Source of the DNA: Comamonas odontotermitis
GTDB lineage: Bacteria; Pseudomonadota; Gammaproteobacteria; Burkholderiales; Burkholderiaceae_C
Assembly (NCBI RefSeq): GCF_020080045.1
Contig: NZ_CP083451.1
Location: forward strand, 2,901,001-2,965,000
DNA: 64,000 nt
Reading direction: 5' to 3'
Shown piece after piece: positions 9,424 to 18,443 of this stretch (position 1 is the first letter of the stretch; each line of letters opens with the position of its first letter). The notes beneath the pieces were generated by a model that worked only from the letters and a program-made list of their open reading frames with translations, was not told the origin of the DNA and made no database searches. A program made the position numbers and the translations under genes.

Positions 9424-9666
9424 ATGAAGTGGATCGTCACAGCCTTTCTGGCATTGGTGTTTGCGGTGCTGTCATTCAATGCCTTCATCGGCAACAAACT
9501 CGGCACGCACAGCGGCAATCGCATCATTGGCCTGCTCTCCGAAATCTACGGCTGGTTGATGACCACCATTGGCGGTATTCCGACAGGTGTTCTTTTTGCA
9601 GCCTGCGCCGTGGGCATCGTGGTAGCAGCCGCACGCGATGGGCGTTCCACTTCTCAAGCGGAGTAA
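9424..9666 (+). CDS. Small membrane protein, 80 aa, function unknown
   Basis: The protein starts MKWIVTAFLALVFAVLSFNA, a first hydrophobic helix, and has a second at about residues 52-70 (IPTGVLFAACAVGIVVAAA). The short C-terminus is charged (RDGRSTSQAE). AAGGACG lies nine bases before the ATG. No family is recognised; the layout is that of a two-pass inner-membrane peptide. A GGGCAG/CTGCCC hairpin follows at 9687-9705. Confidence 0.7.
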   Translation: MKWIVTAFLALVFAVLSFNAFIGNKLGTHSGNRIIGLLSEIYGWLMTTIGGIPTGVLFAACAVGIVVAAARDGRSTSQAE

Positions 9667-9997
9667 ATGCCACCTCGGGGATGGCAGGGCAGTTTTGGCC
9701 TGCCCATGCCTATTGTTCATTACCGCGCTGCAAATCATCAGCAAGCAAATCGAAAGCCGCACGCTTGGCTCTGAATCCGCCGTTGCTTTGCATGGGCGCC
9801 TGGTCAAGAGCGCTTAGTCAGGAGTCCCTGGCTGTCTAGCCATGGGCATTTAACCGGGCCACGCCTTCTCCGAAGCTTGTCCCACCTGTCTGCATCTGCA
9901 CTTCGTTTGGCGCAGCCCGTGCCTCGTTTTCGTGGCACATCCGCTTTCTGGCAGGCTTGGTGAACAGTTTTGAGCGCCTTTCAAAAAGCGCTTGCCA
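9667..9997. other. Non-coding gap after the small membrane gene
   Basis: About 330 bp without a supportable gene. It begins with a hairpin of GGGCAG (9687-9692) and CTGCCC (9700-9705), with no T tract. The remainder shows nothing I can identify. Confidence 0.5.
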
Positions 9998-10043
9998 AAA
10001 TAAAACTACCGGTGCTTGCAATACAAGCACCGGTAGCTATTTC
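9998..10043 (-). repeat. Dispersed palindromic repeat, copy acting as terminator
   Basis: CTACCGGTGCTTG (10006-10018) and CAAGCACCGGTAG (10024-10036) form a perfect 13-bp stem with a 5-nt loop. On the minus strand it is followed by TTTTATTTTGG. The left side (AAATAGCTACCGG on the minus strand) matches the repeat family. It lies 30 bp past the stop of the large surface protein and is probably its terminator. Confidence 0.8.
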
Positions 10044-10073
10044 AGTTCTGAACTGGGTTCAGATCGCTTTCAG

Positions 10074-13000
10074 TTACACCTGACGGCGGCGCCAGGCTCC
10101 CAGCAGACCCAGGCCCAAGCCCATGATCAGCAGCGCAGGCAGACCCAAGGCAGGCACACCCGTGATCACGCCACCAGCCACGGAGGAGGTAACCTTACCG
10201 CTACAGCGTGCAGCCGCTGGGCAGAGGCTATCGCCACCGCCGGTAGCCGTTGCCGTATTGGTCACAACCGCGCTGGCAGAGGCATCCACGGCCACAGCGA
10301 TGGTGATGGCAGGTGCGCTGGCACCCGCTGCAATTGCTTGTGTGGTGGTGCAGGTCACCGTCTGGCCAGCAATGTTGCAAGTCCAGCCAGTGCCCGTGGC
10401 AGAGGTAGGCACGATGCCGTTAGGCATTGCATCAGTGACCGTGACGGTGCCCTCGGTGGAAGCCACCTTGGCCAAGTTGGCCAGTGCCAGCGTGTAAGTG
10501 CCGGTACCGCCTACAGCCAGTGGGCTGGCAGTCTTGGTGAGAGCCAACTCAGGCATTACACCACCAGTAATAGTGGAAACGTCCAAGCCGGTGCAGGCAG
10601 GGTCAGCCGGGCAGTTACCGCCACCACCGCTCGCCGTAGCACGGTTGGTCACGTTTGCACGGGCTGTCGGGCCCACATTCACAGCAATGGTAATGGCCGG
10701 CGCGCTCGCACCTGCGGCAATGATTGCCGTAGTAGTACAGGTCACGGTCTGGCCTGCAATGGAGCAAGTCCAGCCAGCACCCGTGACAGAGGTAGGCACC
10801 AGGCCAACAGGCATTTCATCGGTAACGGTGATCGTGCCATTGGACGGAGCCACCGTAGCCCGGTTAGCCAAAGTCAGCGTGTAGGTACCTGTGCCACCCA
10901 CAACCATGGGGCTGGGGCTTGAGGCCTTGGTCAACGCGAGCGAAGGCAGTGCACCTCCATCAACAGTAGAGAGATCCGTGCCAGTGCAGCGGGCAGCCGC
11001 CGGGCAGTTGTCATCTCCACCACCAGTCACTGTGGCGTTGTTGGTCACAACTGCGCTGGCAGTCGGGCCTACATTCACAGCAATGGTAATGGCCGGTGCG
11101 CTCGCTCCTGCCGCAATGACTTGCGTGGTGGTACAAGTCACAGTCTGGCCTGCAATGTTGCAAGCCCAGCCGGTGCCGGTCGCAGAGGTTGGCAGCAAGC
11201 CCGTAGGCATTGCATCTGTGACCGTGATCGTGCCACTGGTGGATGCCACCGTAGCCTGATTGGCCAAAGTCAGCGTGTAGGTACCCGTACCACCCACAAC
11301 CATGGGCCTGGGGCTCGAAGTCTTGGTGAGCGCCAATTCAGGCAACAAACCGCCAGTCACACGGTGGGTAGACAAGCCAGTGCAGCGGGTAGCAGCCGGG
11401 CAGCCGTCGTCACCGCCACCCGTGGCAGTTGCCGAGTTGGTGACAGTTGCGCTGGCCGTGGGGCCCACGCTCACCGCAATGCTGATGGCCGGAGCAGTAG
11501 CCCCTGCAGCGATGACTGCCGTAGAGGTACAGGTCACCCCCTGGCCTGCAATGGTGCAAGTCCAGCCCGTGCCAGTGGCAGCGGTTGGCACAATACCGGC
11601 AGGCAGAGTGTCCACGATCGTAATCGTGCCATTGGTGTCAGCCGCCGTAGCCGTGTTTGCCAACGACAGCGTGTAGGTACCCGTACCACCCACAGTCATG
11701 GGGCTGGGGCTAGCGGTCTTGGTCAGCGTCAGCTCAGGCAGCAAACCGCCAGTCACACGGTGGGTGGTTGGGCCTTCACAGTTAACATCAGCCGGGCAAT
11801 TGCCACCACCGCCACTGGCTATGGCGCGGTTCGTCACGGTTGCGCTGGCCGTGGGGCCCACGTTCACTGCAATGGCAATGGTCGGAGCAGTCGCGCCTGC
11901 GGCAATGACTGCCGTCGTGGTACAGGTCACATCCTGACCAGTAATGGAGCAAGTCCAGCCCGTGCCAGTGGCAGAGGTTGGCACAAGACCGACAGGCAGC
12001 GTGTCCGTGATCGTGATGGTGCCGCTGGTGGAAGCCACCGAAGCCCGGTTGGCCAGCGACAGCGTGTAGGTACCCGTACCGCCCACAGCCATGGGGACGG
12101 GGCTTGCATTCTTGGTCAGCACCAGTGAAGGCGCAGGATTACCGCCGGTCACAAGGTGGGTGGTCGGACCTTCGCAGCCTGGATCAGCCGGGCAGTTGCT
12201 GCCACCACCGCTGGCTGTAGCACGGTTCGTCACGGTTTCGCTGGCCGTGGGGCCCACGGTCACAGTGATGGCAATACTCGGTGCGCTCGCACCTGCAGCG
12301 ACAACTTGCGTGGTGGTACAGGTCACAGTCTGGCCTGCAATGGTGCAGGTCCAACCCGTGCCTGCGGCAGCGGTTGGCACAATACCGGTCGGCAATGTAT
12401 CTGTAATCGTAATGGTGCCATTGGTAGGGGTTGTCGAAGCTACGTTGGCCAGTGCCAGCGTATAAGTGCCCGTGCCACCCACAGCCATGGGGCTGGGGCT
12501 TGCTGTCTTGGTCAGCAGCAATGAAGGCGCTGGAGTGCCGCCAGTCACACCGTGGGTGGTTATACCTGTGCAGGTAGGGCCAACCGGGCAACTGCTGCCA
12601 CCACCGCTGGCCGTGGCACGGTTCGTCACGGTTTCGCCGGCGGTAGAGCCCACGCTCACAGCAATGGCAATGTTCGGTGCACTCGCACCTGCAGCAATGA
12701 CAGCCGTGGAGGAGCAGGTGACAACCTGACCCACAATATTGCAAGTCCAGCCCGCGCCAGTGGCGGTGGTTGGCACAATACCGATAGGCAGGGTGTCCAC
12801 GATCGTGATCAGGCCACTGGTAGCCGCCACAGCAGCCGTGTTGGCCAGGGCCAGCGTGTAGGTGCCTGTACCACCCACAGCCATGGGGCTGGGGCTCGCG
12901 GTTTTGGTGAGTGTCAGCTCAGGTTTTGGAAGGCCTGTGATTGTAATAGTGCTAGAGCCATTGCAACGGGCAGTTGCGGGGCAAGTAGAGTCGCCACCAC

Positions 13001-14618
13001 CATTGACAGTCGCGGTATTGGTAACGCTCGCGCTAGCGGTAGGCTGCACGGTCACCGCAATATTGATAGCCGGTGCGCTTGCACCTGCAGCAATAACTGC
13101 CGTGGAGGTACAGGTGACGGTTTGGCTTGCGATATTGCAAGTCCATCCCGTGCCAGTCGCAGCAGTTGGCAGCATGCCGGTGGGCAGCGTATCGGTTACC
13201 GTGATGGTGCCGCTGGTAGGTACCAGGGTCGATTGGTTGGCAAGCGCCAATGTGTAGGTACCGTTACTACCCACAGCCATGGAGCTGGCGCTGGCGGTCT
13301 TGGTGAGCGCCAACTCAGGCATTGCACCGCCACCGGTCACATTGTGCGTTACCGTGCCTGTGCACCGGGTAGCCCCCGGGCAAACCGTGTCGCCGCCGCC
13401 AGTGGCTGTGGCCGTGTTGGTAACGGTTGCGCCCACGGTAGGGGCCACATTTACCGCAATACTGATAGGCGGCGCACTGGCACCGCCAGCGATGGACAGC
13501 ACATAGGTGCAAGTGACAGTTTGACCGGCAATTGAGCACGCCCAGCTTGTGCCAGTAGCAGCGGTAGGCGTCATGCCAGCAGGCAGCGTATCAGTGATAG
13601 TGATAGCACCGCTGGTAGGCGCCGGCAGAGACTGGTTGCCCACTGTCAGCGTATAGGTACCTGTGCCGCCTGCCGTCATAGGCGAGGCAGCCTTGGCGAC
13701 CACCAACTCAGGCGGTACAACCGGCAGACTTGTAAAATTTAACGCAACGAATGCAGGGTCGCTGCGCCCAGACAGATTCTGGCGGAAGCGGGTAATCTGC
13801 CCGGCATTGGCAGCCGTGATACCCAGGTCTGCAAAGTCGAAGGCAAGCATGCGAATGTCGCGCACGCCATTGAGGGTGAAGTGCTCGGTCCCCGATGTCT
13901 CATAAAACGCCCATTGCTGCTCCCCTACCGGCAGGACGGTGCTAAAAGCCGCAGTAACCGGAGTACCAACTGGATTACCCGCCGCATCATAAAAGCCAAA
14001 TGTGTCGCTCAACCCTGGCAACCCCATCTGCGTGACCAGAATGTCAGGAATGCCGTCGCCAATGAATGCAGGGTTGATTGCCGCACCGTTGACCGCCACT
14101 CTCGGGTCGTTGCCAGGAAGATCCGGTATATTGAAGATGCCGGTTGCCAACTCCAAGCCTTTGCTGCCATCATCCAGGTAATATGACCAGGGATAGCCGG
14201 AGTTCGCTGGCACCTCGCCGCCAGGATAGGCTGCAGCTTGATCTACACCGCCCCAATTGCTACCAATGCCAATATAGGTAGTGGCGTCCGATGCGGTCAG
14301 ACCAGCCATGCTCAACGCACGGAAGTCTTGTGGCGTAAATGTTACGCCATTGGCCGTGAGGGCAGCATTGTTTATGCCAGTCCCATAGGTGACGCCATTT
14401 ACCGTAAAACCCAACAGCAGATTGCTGCCATCGGGCTGTATGGGGTTGAGGGCCAAATCGGACGAAGCCCAATACCCGCCGTAGCTACCGTATACGCCCG
14501 TTACCGACGCTGCCTGCGCCTGCGGCGCCAGCCCGGCCAAGCCCAGCAGCCAAGCGGCGCAGGCAGTGGCCCAAGCGGCGCGGTGGGGCGCTCGTTTTGA
14601 TGAAAGCGGTAATTGCAT
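10074..14618 (-). CDS. Very large secreted DUF11-repeat protein with C-terminal sorting tail
   Basis: The 1514-residue protein begins with a signal peptide (basic MQLPLSSKRAPHRAAW, hydrophobic LLGLAGLA, cleavage near AQA). A unique N-terminal domain of about 290 residues follows, containing GDGIPDILVTQMG. Nine tandem repeats of about 130 residues of the DUF11/TIGR01451 type then run to the end, each with PMAVGGTGTYTL, TITDTLP, GWTC...VTCT and CPA...C elements, so four Cys per repeat. The tail VPALGLPALLIMGLG plus Arg-rich end resembles IPTL-CTERM-like sorting signals. AAGGAGGAG sits just before the chosen ATG. It is probably exported and surface-attached; an adhesive or structural role is inferred only. 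It is monocistronic. Confidence 0.88.
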   Translation of the reverse strand: MQLPLSSKRAPHRAAWATACAAWLLGLAGLAPQAQAASVTGVYGSYGGYWASSDLALNPIQPDGSNLLLGFTVNGVTYGTGINNAALTANGVTFTPQDFRALSMAGLTASDATTYIGIGSNWGGVDQAAAYPGGEVPANSGYPWSYYLDDGSKGLELATGIFNIPDLPGNDPRVAVNGAAINPAFIGDGIPDILVTQMGLPGLSDTFGFYDAAGNPVGTPVTAAFSTVLPVGEQQWAFYETSGTEHFTLNGVRDIRMLAFDFADLGITAANAGQITRFRQNLSGRSDPAFVALNFTSLPVVPPELVVAKAASPMTAGGTGTYTLTVGNQSLPAPTSGAITITDTLPAGMTPTAATGTSWACSIAGQTVTCTYVLSIAGGASAPPISIAVNVAPTVGATVTNTATATGGGDTVCPGATRCTGTVTHNVTGGGAMPELALTKTASASSMAVGSNGTYTLALANQSTLVPTSGTITVTDTLPTGMLPTAATGTGWTCNIASQTVTCTSTAVIAAGASAPAINIAVTVQPTASASVTNTATVNGGGDSTCPATARCNGSSTITITGLPKPELTLTKTASPSPMAVGGTGTYTLALANTAAVAATSGLITIVDTLPIGIVPTTATGAGWTCNIVGQVVTCSSTAVIAAGASAPNIAIAVSVGSTAGETVTNRATASGGGSSCPVGPTCTGITTHGVTGGTPAPSLLLTKTASPSPMAVGGTGTYTLALANVASTTPTNGTITITDTLPTGIVPTAAAGTGWTCTIAGQTVTCTTTQVVAAGASAPSIAITVTVGPTASETVTNRATASGGGSNCPADPGCEGPTTHLVTGGNPAPSLVLTKNASPVPMAVGGTGTYTLSLANRASVASTSGTITITDTLPVGLVPTSATGTGWTCSITGQDVTCTTTAVIAAGATAPTIAIAVNVGPTASATVTNRAIASGGGGNCPADVNCEGPTTHRVTGGLLPELTLTKTASPSPMTVGGTGTYTLSLANTATAADTNGTITIVDTLPAGIVPTAATGTGWTCTIAGQGVTCTSTAVIAAGATAPAISIAVSVGPTASATVTNSATATGGGDDGCPAATRCTGLSTHRVTGGLLPELALTKTSSPRPMVVGGTGTYTLTLANQATVASTSGTITVTDAMPTGLLPTSATGTGWACNIAGQTVTCTTTQVIAAGASAPAITIAVNVGPTASAVVTNNATVTGGGDDNCPAAARCTGTDLSTVDGGALPSLALTKASSPSPMVVGGTGTYTLTLANRATVAPSNGTITVTDEMPVGLVPTSVTGAGWTCSIAGQTVTCTTTAIIAAGASAPAITIAVNVGPTARANVTNRATASGGGGNCPADPACTGLDVSTITGGVMPELALTKTASPLAVGGTGTYTLALANLAKVASTEGTVTVTDAMPNGIVPTSATGTGWTCNIAGQTVTCTTTQAIAAGASAPAITIAVAVDASASAVVTNTATATGGGDSLCPAAARCSGKVTSSVAGGVITGVPALGLPALLIMGLGLGLLGAWRRRQV
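10165..13718 (-). repeat. Nine tandem coding repeats of about 395 bp
   Basis: The motif GTGTAGGTACC (variants included) recurs on the plus strand at about 10492, 10879, 11275, 11671, 12065, 12461, 12856, 13252 and 13648. The spacing is 386-396 bp. Units are highly alike at the DNA level, so copy number may vary by recombination and assemblies may collapse here. The outermost units (first and second) diverge most. Confidence 0.9.
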
Positions 14619-15465
14619 TACTCCTCCTTGAATCGAGAATCGAATCAATCTATCAACGCCATTTGAAGGCTGTTGAACTTGCAAATCCTTGCTTCCGCAT
14701 ACCAACAAGGCTTGCCCTGATTTACCAGTAATCGATTCTCACAGATTCTTCATCTACAACATGCAAAAACCAAGATGCCTTCAACACTCAAATAATGGCG
14801 CTTCCATTACTCATGTATATTTTTATAAAAAAGTAAAATTAAAAATTAGTATACATTGTGTGGATTTTAAAAAATCCAAACGAAAAACAAATCAACTTCC
14901 CCTTTTTTGAAAATATAAAAATCAATATCTTCCAAATACTTGCATACTTTCAACGCTATAAATCTTCAATTACCCCGGTAAAATTTTCACAACACCGATC
15001 CATCATTCATTAAAATTTTTATCGATGTAGAATATTTTTTAAATTAATAATATTAGAAAATTGATATAGGAAGTTTATTAATAAGAAATCACCGCGAGGA
15101 TTCGCTCAAAATACCAGCAAGGATTGCGGCGCTTGAAGCCATCGATTCACACGAATGCTGAATCCGCAATACATAAAGGCTGAAGGGAGTGAGAGGTTCA
15201 ATTCATGGCCGATGACCACGTCTTTTTCGTCCTGCACGATCAGAGACGCCATCTGCTCTGGCCTTGAACGCGCCGCAGCAGTGAATGCAAACAACAGGCT
15301 ACCGGCTATGCACTGCGCCTGATAGCTCGTCCTCCAAAATCGCTGAGGTGGAACGAAGAGCTTAAGGACACGCTCTTGAGGCGGGCAAACACATCGTTGG
15401 TGCAACGTTATGCGCGGGTGCGCCTGGTCTGCTGGGTAGGTACGCTAGCGCTTCGATGCCTACCC
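14619..15465. other. AT-rich non-coding region upstream of the surface-protein gene
   Basis: This is 850 bp without a convincing gene. From about 14780 to 15090 the base composition drops sharply to mostly A/T, unlike anything else in the window. TGGATTTT/AAAATCCA (14861-14878) is a perfect palindrome within it. A 99-codon minus-strand frame at 15106-15405 has no recognisable domain or good start and is not called. The AT-rich block may carry the regulatory region of the large surface protein and be bound by a nucleoid silencer. Confidence 0.6.
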
Positions 15466-15924
15466 TCACCTCTCATAGACTTCCAGCGGCAACCCATCCG
15501 GGTCGCTGAAAAAGAAAAACCGCTTGCCTGTCACCTCGTCCAGACGAATCTCTTCGCACATCACACCTTGCGAAACCAGATAAGTGTGCGCAGCCTTCAC
15601 CGCCTGCACGGCAATGGCGAGGTGGCGCAGGCCGCAGGCCTCGGGCCGGGACACGCGCGGTGGCGGCGATGGAAACGAGAACAGCTCCAGCTGCCCGCCG
15701 CCGGGCACGGCAAGATCCAGCTTCCAGGAATCACGGGCAGCGCGGTATTCCTCGGCAATCACCGTGCAACCCAGGGTATGGGTATAGAACGCCTTGGAGC
15801 GGGCATAGTCCGATGCAATCAGGGCCACATGGTGCAGGCCGCTGGCCCCCAGAGGATTGCTGATATTTGCTGAAAATTGGCTTGCAGCGCCCAAAGAACA
15901 AGCGCCAACAGCTTCCTTTTTCAT
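15466..15924 (-). CDS. VOC (glyoxalase/bleomycin-resistance fold) family protein
   Basis: The 152-residue protein carries the vicinal-oxygen-chelate fold: LHHVALIASDYARSKAFYTHTLG at residues about 34-56, CGLRHLAIAVQAV and FFSDPDGLPLEVYE at the C-terminus. His and Glu at the usual metal positions are present. Such proteins act as isomerases, lyases or dioxygenases; the substrate is unknown. The ATG is 11 bp downstream of the asparaginase stop, so translation is probably coupled. The first 18 or so residues are encoded by a copy of the dispersed repeat and have no counterpart in the fold; a TTG at 15939 is an alternative start. Confidence 0.85.
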   Translation of the reverse strand: MKKEAVGACSLGAASQFSANISNPLGASGLHHVALIASDYARSKAFYTHTLGCTVIAEEYRAARDSWKLDLAVPGGGQLELFSFPSPPPRVSRPEACGLRHLAIAVQAVKAAHTYLVSQGVMCEEIRLDEVTGKRFFFFSDPDGLPLEVYER

Positions 15925-15926
15925 AG
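15872..15926 (-). repeat. Dispersed palindromic repeat, copy inside a coding start
   Basis: On the minus strand the copy reads CTATGAAAAAGGAAG, CTGTTGGCGCTTG, a spacer, GGGCGCTGCAAGCC and a T run, in the same order as the other copies. The ATG inside its first block is the apparent start codon of the VOC gene. Confidence 0.7.
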
Positions 15927-15935
15927 CAAACCCTA

Positions 15936-16934
15936 TCAACGCAAAGCGCCCAGCAAGGCCAGTTGCAGGCTGACGCGTGCTTTGTAAGGGTTGAGTGCCA
16001 CGGCAAGCTCTGCCCCCAGGTCGGCATGCACCGGCAGCCTGCCGCCGCTGATCACGCCTTCACTGCAACGGCTGCTGCGCCACACGGGCACGCCCTGGCT
16101 GCGGGCACGCGCCAGGGCCGGTTGCAACGCTTCGTGCACCGTGCCGTCCCCGGTGGTTGCCACCACCAGGCCTTGTACACCCTGCGCCAGCAGGGCATCC
16201 ACAGCAGCAGCTCGCGCGCCTGCGTGGCTGGTGATGATTTCTACCCAAGGCCAGGCCTCTGGCGCAGGCAAGCTGGGCACAGCGAGAGATGCCTTGGCAG
16301 TCGTCAAGCCGCCGGGCACCTGACCGTCACGCAGGCGCACCCCCTCACTCCCCACCCAGCCGATAGCCCCCTGCTCACCCGATGAGAAGGCCATCAACCG
16401 GTGTGGATGCGCTTTTTGCAGCCATTGGGCGCTGTGCAACTCGCCGCCACCCGTGATGGCAACCACTTCTGTCAGCAAGGGCGCACCGGCGGCAGTGCGT
16501 GCGGCGGCGGCAAGCACTGCATCCTTGAGGTTTTGGGGGCCGTCCGGCATCAGGGCATTGGCCGGTCGCATGGCGCATGTCAGCACCACAGGCTTGGGCA
16601 GGCGCCCCAGACAACTGTGCAGAAACCATGCGGTTTCCTCCAACGTGTCCGTACCATGGGTGATGACGATGCCTGCCACGGCATCGTCGTGCAGTGCCTT
16701 GTCGCATGCATGCAACAGCGCCAGCCATACCGTGTCGTCCATGTCCTTGCTATCGATTTGCGCAAGCTGCTGCGCATCCAGGCTGCCACCAGCAGCCTTT
16801 TCAATGCCAGGGATCGCTGCCGCCAAGGCTCCGATGGAGAGCTGCGCCGCACGGTATTTACCAGGGTGCTCGGCATCTTCCGCCATACCTGCAATGGTTC
16901 CGCCAGTGCCCAGGATCAAAATTTTTTGCTGCAA
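15936..16934 (-). CDS. L-asparaginase family protein
   Basis: The 332-residue amidohydrolase has both active-site signatures: LGTGGTIAG near the N-terminus with the nucleophilic Thr, and GIVITHGTDTLEETAWF with the Thr-Asp pair. It would hydrolyse asparagine to aspartate and ammonia. No signal peptide is evident, which suggests the cytoplasmic type. It is transcribed with the downstream VOC gene and diverges from lexA. The SOS box at 16953-16972 lies only about 20 bp upstream of this start, so LexA might affect it too. Confidence 0.92.
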   Translation of the reverse strand: MQQKILILGTGGTIAGMAEDAEHPGKYRAAQLSIGALAAAIPGIEKAAGGSLDAQQLAQIDSKDMDDTVWLALLHACDKALHDDAVAGIVITHGTDTLEETAWFLHSCLGRLPKPVVLTCAMRPANALMPDGPQNLKDAVLAAAARTAAGAPLLTEVVAITGGGELHSAQWLQKAHPHRLMAFSSGEQGAIGWVGSEGVRLRDGQVPGGLTTAKASLAVPSLPAPEAWPWVEIITSHAGARAAAVDALLAQGVQGLVVATTGDGTVHEALQPALARARSQGVPVWRSSRCSEGVISGGRLPVHADLGAELAVALNPYKARVSLQLALLGALR

Positions 16935-16952
16935 GGCTTGCCTCTCCGAAAA

Positions 16953-16972
16953 AACTGGTTAAAAATACAGTT
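16953..16972. promoter_or_regulatory. LexA (SOS) box
   Basis: AACTG-N8-CAGTT with the canonical CTG-N10-CAG spacing (CTG 16955-16957, CAG 16968-16970) and an AT-rich centre. It lies 78 bp upstream of the lexA start, between lexA and the divergent asparaginase gene. It indicates LexA autoregulation, as in other proteobacteria. Confidence 0.85.
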
Positions 16973-17049
16973 ACTGGATTGATGTACAGGTGTTTGAATG
17001 CACAGCCCACCGGCAGTGCACCTGGCACCACAGATCACACGGAGATCTT

Positions 17050-17778
17050 ATGCGAGACCACCCCAAACTGACCGCGCGCCAACAAGAAATTCTGGACCTG
17101 ATCCAGACCGCCATCTCGCGCACCGGTGCTCCCCCTACCCGTGCCGAAATCGCCAGCAAACTGGGCTTCAAATCCGCCAACTCGGCAGAAGACCATTTGA
17201 AGGCCCTGGCCCGCAAGGGAGTGATCGAACTGGTCAGCGGTACCTCGCGCGGCATCCGCCTCAACAATGACACGGTGCGCTCCATCAATGCGGCGCGCGG
17301 CACGCGGTTTTCTTCGCCGCTGGCCGGCCTCTCCGCAGGGGTTTCCAGCATGGCAGCGAGTGTGGGCCGCATCGTGCAGGAGCTGGCGCCACTGTCGCTA
17401 CCCCTGATTGGCCGGGTCTCGGCAGGCTCGCCCATTCTGGCGCAGGAGCATGTCGACCAGACCTACAGCGTGGAAGGCAGCCTGTTCCAACAACAGCCCG
17501 ATTACCTGCTCAAGGTGCGCGGCATGTCCATGCGTGATGCAGGCATCATGGATGGCGACCTGCTCGCTGTCAAATCCACACGCGAAGCGCGAAACGGCCA
17601 GATCATCGTGGCCCGGCTGGGAGACGATGTCACCGTCAAGCGCCTGCAGCGCACCAAGGACGGGATCGAGTTGCTGGCTGAAAACCCCGACTACCTGCCC
17701 ATCGTCGTGCAGCCCGGCGAGCCTTTCGAGATTGAAGGCATCGCCGTTGGCTTGATACGCAACACGATGCTGATGTAG
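17050..17778 (+). CDS. lexA: LexA repressor of the SOS response
   Basis: LexA represses DNA-damage genes and cleaves itself when RecA filaments form. The 242-residue protein has the N-terminal winged helix ([13 protein letters not shown] to GTSRGIRL, residues 7-71), cleavage site Ala125-Gly126 in GRVSAGSP, and the Ser160/Lys197 catalytic dyad (GMSM and VTVKRL). These are 37 residues apart, as in E. coli. The linker is about 40 residues longer than in E. coli LexA. I chose the ATG with GGAG five bases upstream that gives [12 protein letters not shown]. An SOS box lies upstream. Confidence 0.96.
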   Translation: MRDHPKLTARQQEILDLIQTAISRTGAPPTRAEIASKLGFKSANSAEDHLKALARKGVIELVSGTSRGIRLNNDTVRSINAARGTRFSSPLAGLSAGVSSMAASVGRIVQELAPLSLPLIGRVSAGSPILAQEHVDQTYSVEGSLFQQQPDYLLKVRGMSMRDAGIMDGDLLAVKSTREARNGQIIVARLGDDVTVKRLQRTKDGIELLAENPDYLPIVVQPGEPFEIEGIAVGLIRNTMLM

Positions 17779-17906
17779 ACAGCACGTCTGCCGTAAAAAT
17801 GTGACCCAGCTTCAGGTAGCGGGCGCCGTGGGAACCATCTCACTGCCCTGAGGTCGGCGTCTGCCATGAGCAATCCTGCTGTCGTTCCCGTACACAAGGA
17901 GTCCCT

Positions 17907-18443
17907 ATGCTCGTCGCTGCAGCATTGCGCGCCCTCGCGCCCTTTTCTCTCGTCGCTGGCTCGCCCATCTTCCACATGGTCAGCCGCACCCTGTCCACTC
18001 TGCCAGTGCGCCGTGGTCGCAAGGCCCACCGTGGTGCAGCCAATGATGGCCAGCATGCAGCCCAGGTGCACTGCTTTCTGTCTGCATCGTCTGCCGCCCA
18101 GCGCAGCACCACAGGACAGATGAGCCTGCTGGACGCCCCGGACGACAAACCTGTCGCTCCGGTGCAAGGCCCTGTTGATCGCCCTATTGACCGTATCCGC
18201 CTGCCGCGCAAACCCGCCAGCCGTCGCCGCACCCAGACAACCGCAGAGGCCGCCAGCGATATCTTTCTGTCGGTGCAACGCTGCAGCGCCCAGGCCGCCA
18301 ATGATGCCTCCATCAAACGCTACTGGGCCAAGCCTGCCAGCCTGCAGCGCGAGCGTGGCATGCGCTGGGCGATGACCGGCTCTATGGCTGATATCTGCGC
18401 AGAATTGGAGCGACTGGAACGGCTGGAGCGCCAGCACTGCTGA
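17907..18443 (+). CDS. Hypothetical protein downstream of lexA, 178 aa
   Basis: No family is recognised. The start codon has an excellent CAAGGAG five bases upstream, which is the main support. The protein is basic and Ala/Arg-rich, with an amphipathic C-terminal helix ending ICAELERLERLERQHC. The central part (DRIRLPRKPASRRRTQTT) is strongly basic and looks disordered. It lies 128 bp after lexA on the same strand and could be co-transcribed, as SOS genes of unknown function often are. A strong hairpin at 18662-18688 may end the unit. Confidence 0.6.
   Translation: MLVAAALRALAPFSLVAGSPIFHMVSRTLSTLPVRRGRKAHRGAANDGQHAAQVHCFLSASSAAQRSTTGQMSLLDAPDDKPVAPVQGPVDRPIDRIRLPRKPASRRRTQTTAEAASDIFLSVQRCSAQAANDASIKRYWAKPASLQRERGMRWAMTGSMADICAELERLERLERQHC

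Noticed and set aside
10123..13535. Series of Val/Ala-rich and Gly/Ser/His-rich plus-strand frames opposite the surface-protein gene
   Set aside because: They recur with the 395-bp DNA repeat and are its reverse-strand shadow; signal peptide, ribosome-binding site and DUF11 pattern are on the minus strand.
10165..13718. Regular repeats considered as a CRISPR array
   Set aside because: The unit is about 395 bp, entirely coding in one frame, without spacers; there are no cas genes in the window.
15106..15405. Minus-strand frame of 99 codons
   Set aside because: It has no recognisable domain, no good ribosome-binding site and unusual composition; it may be a decayed fragment.
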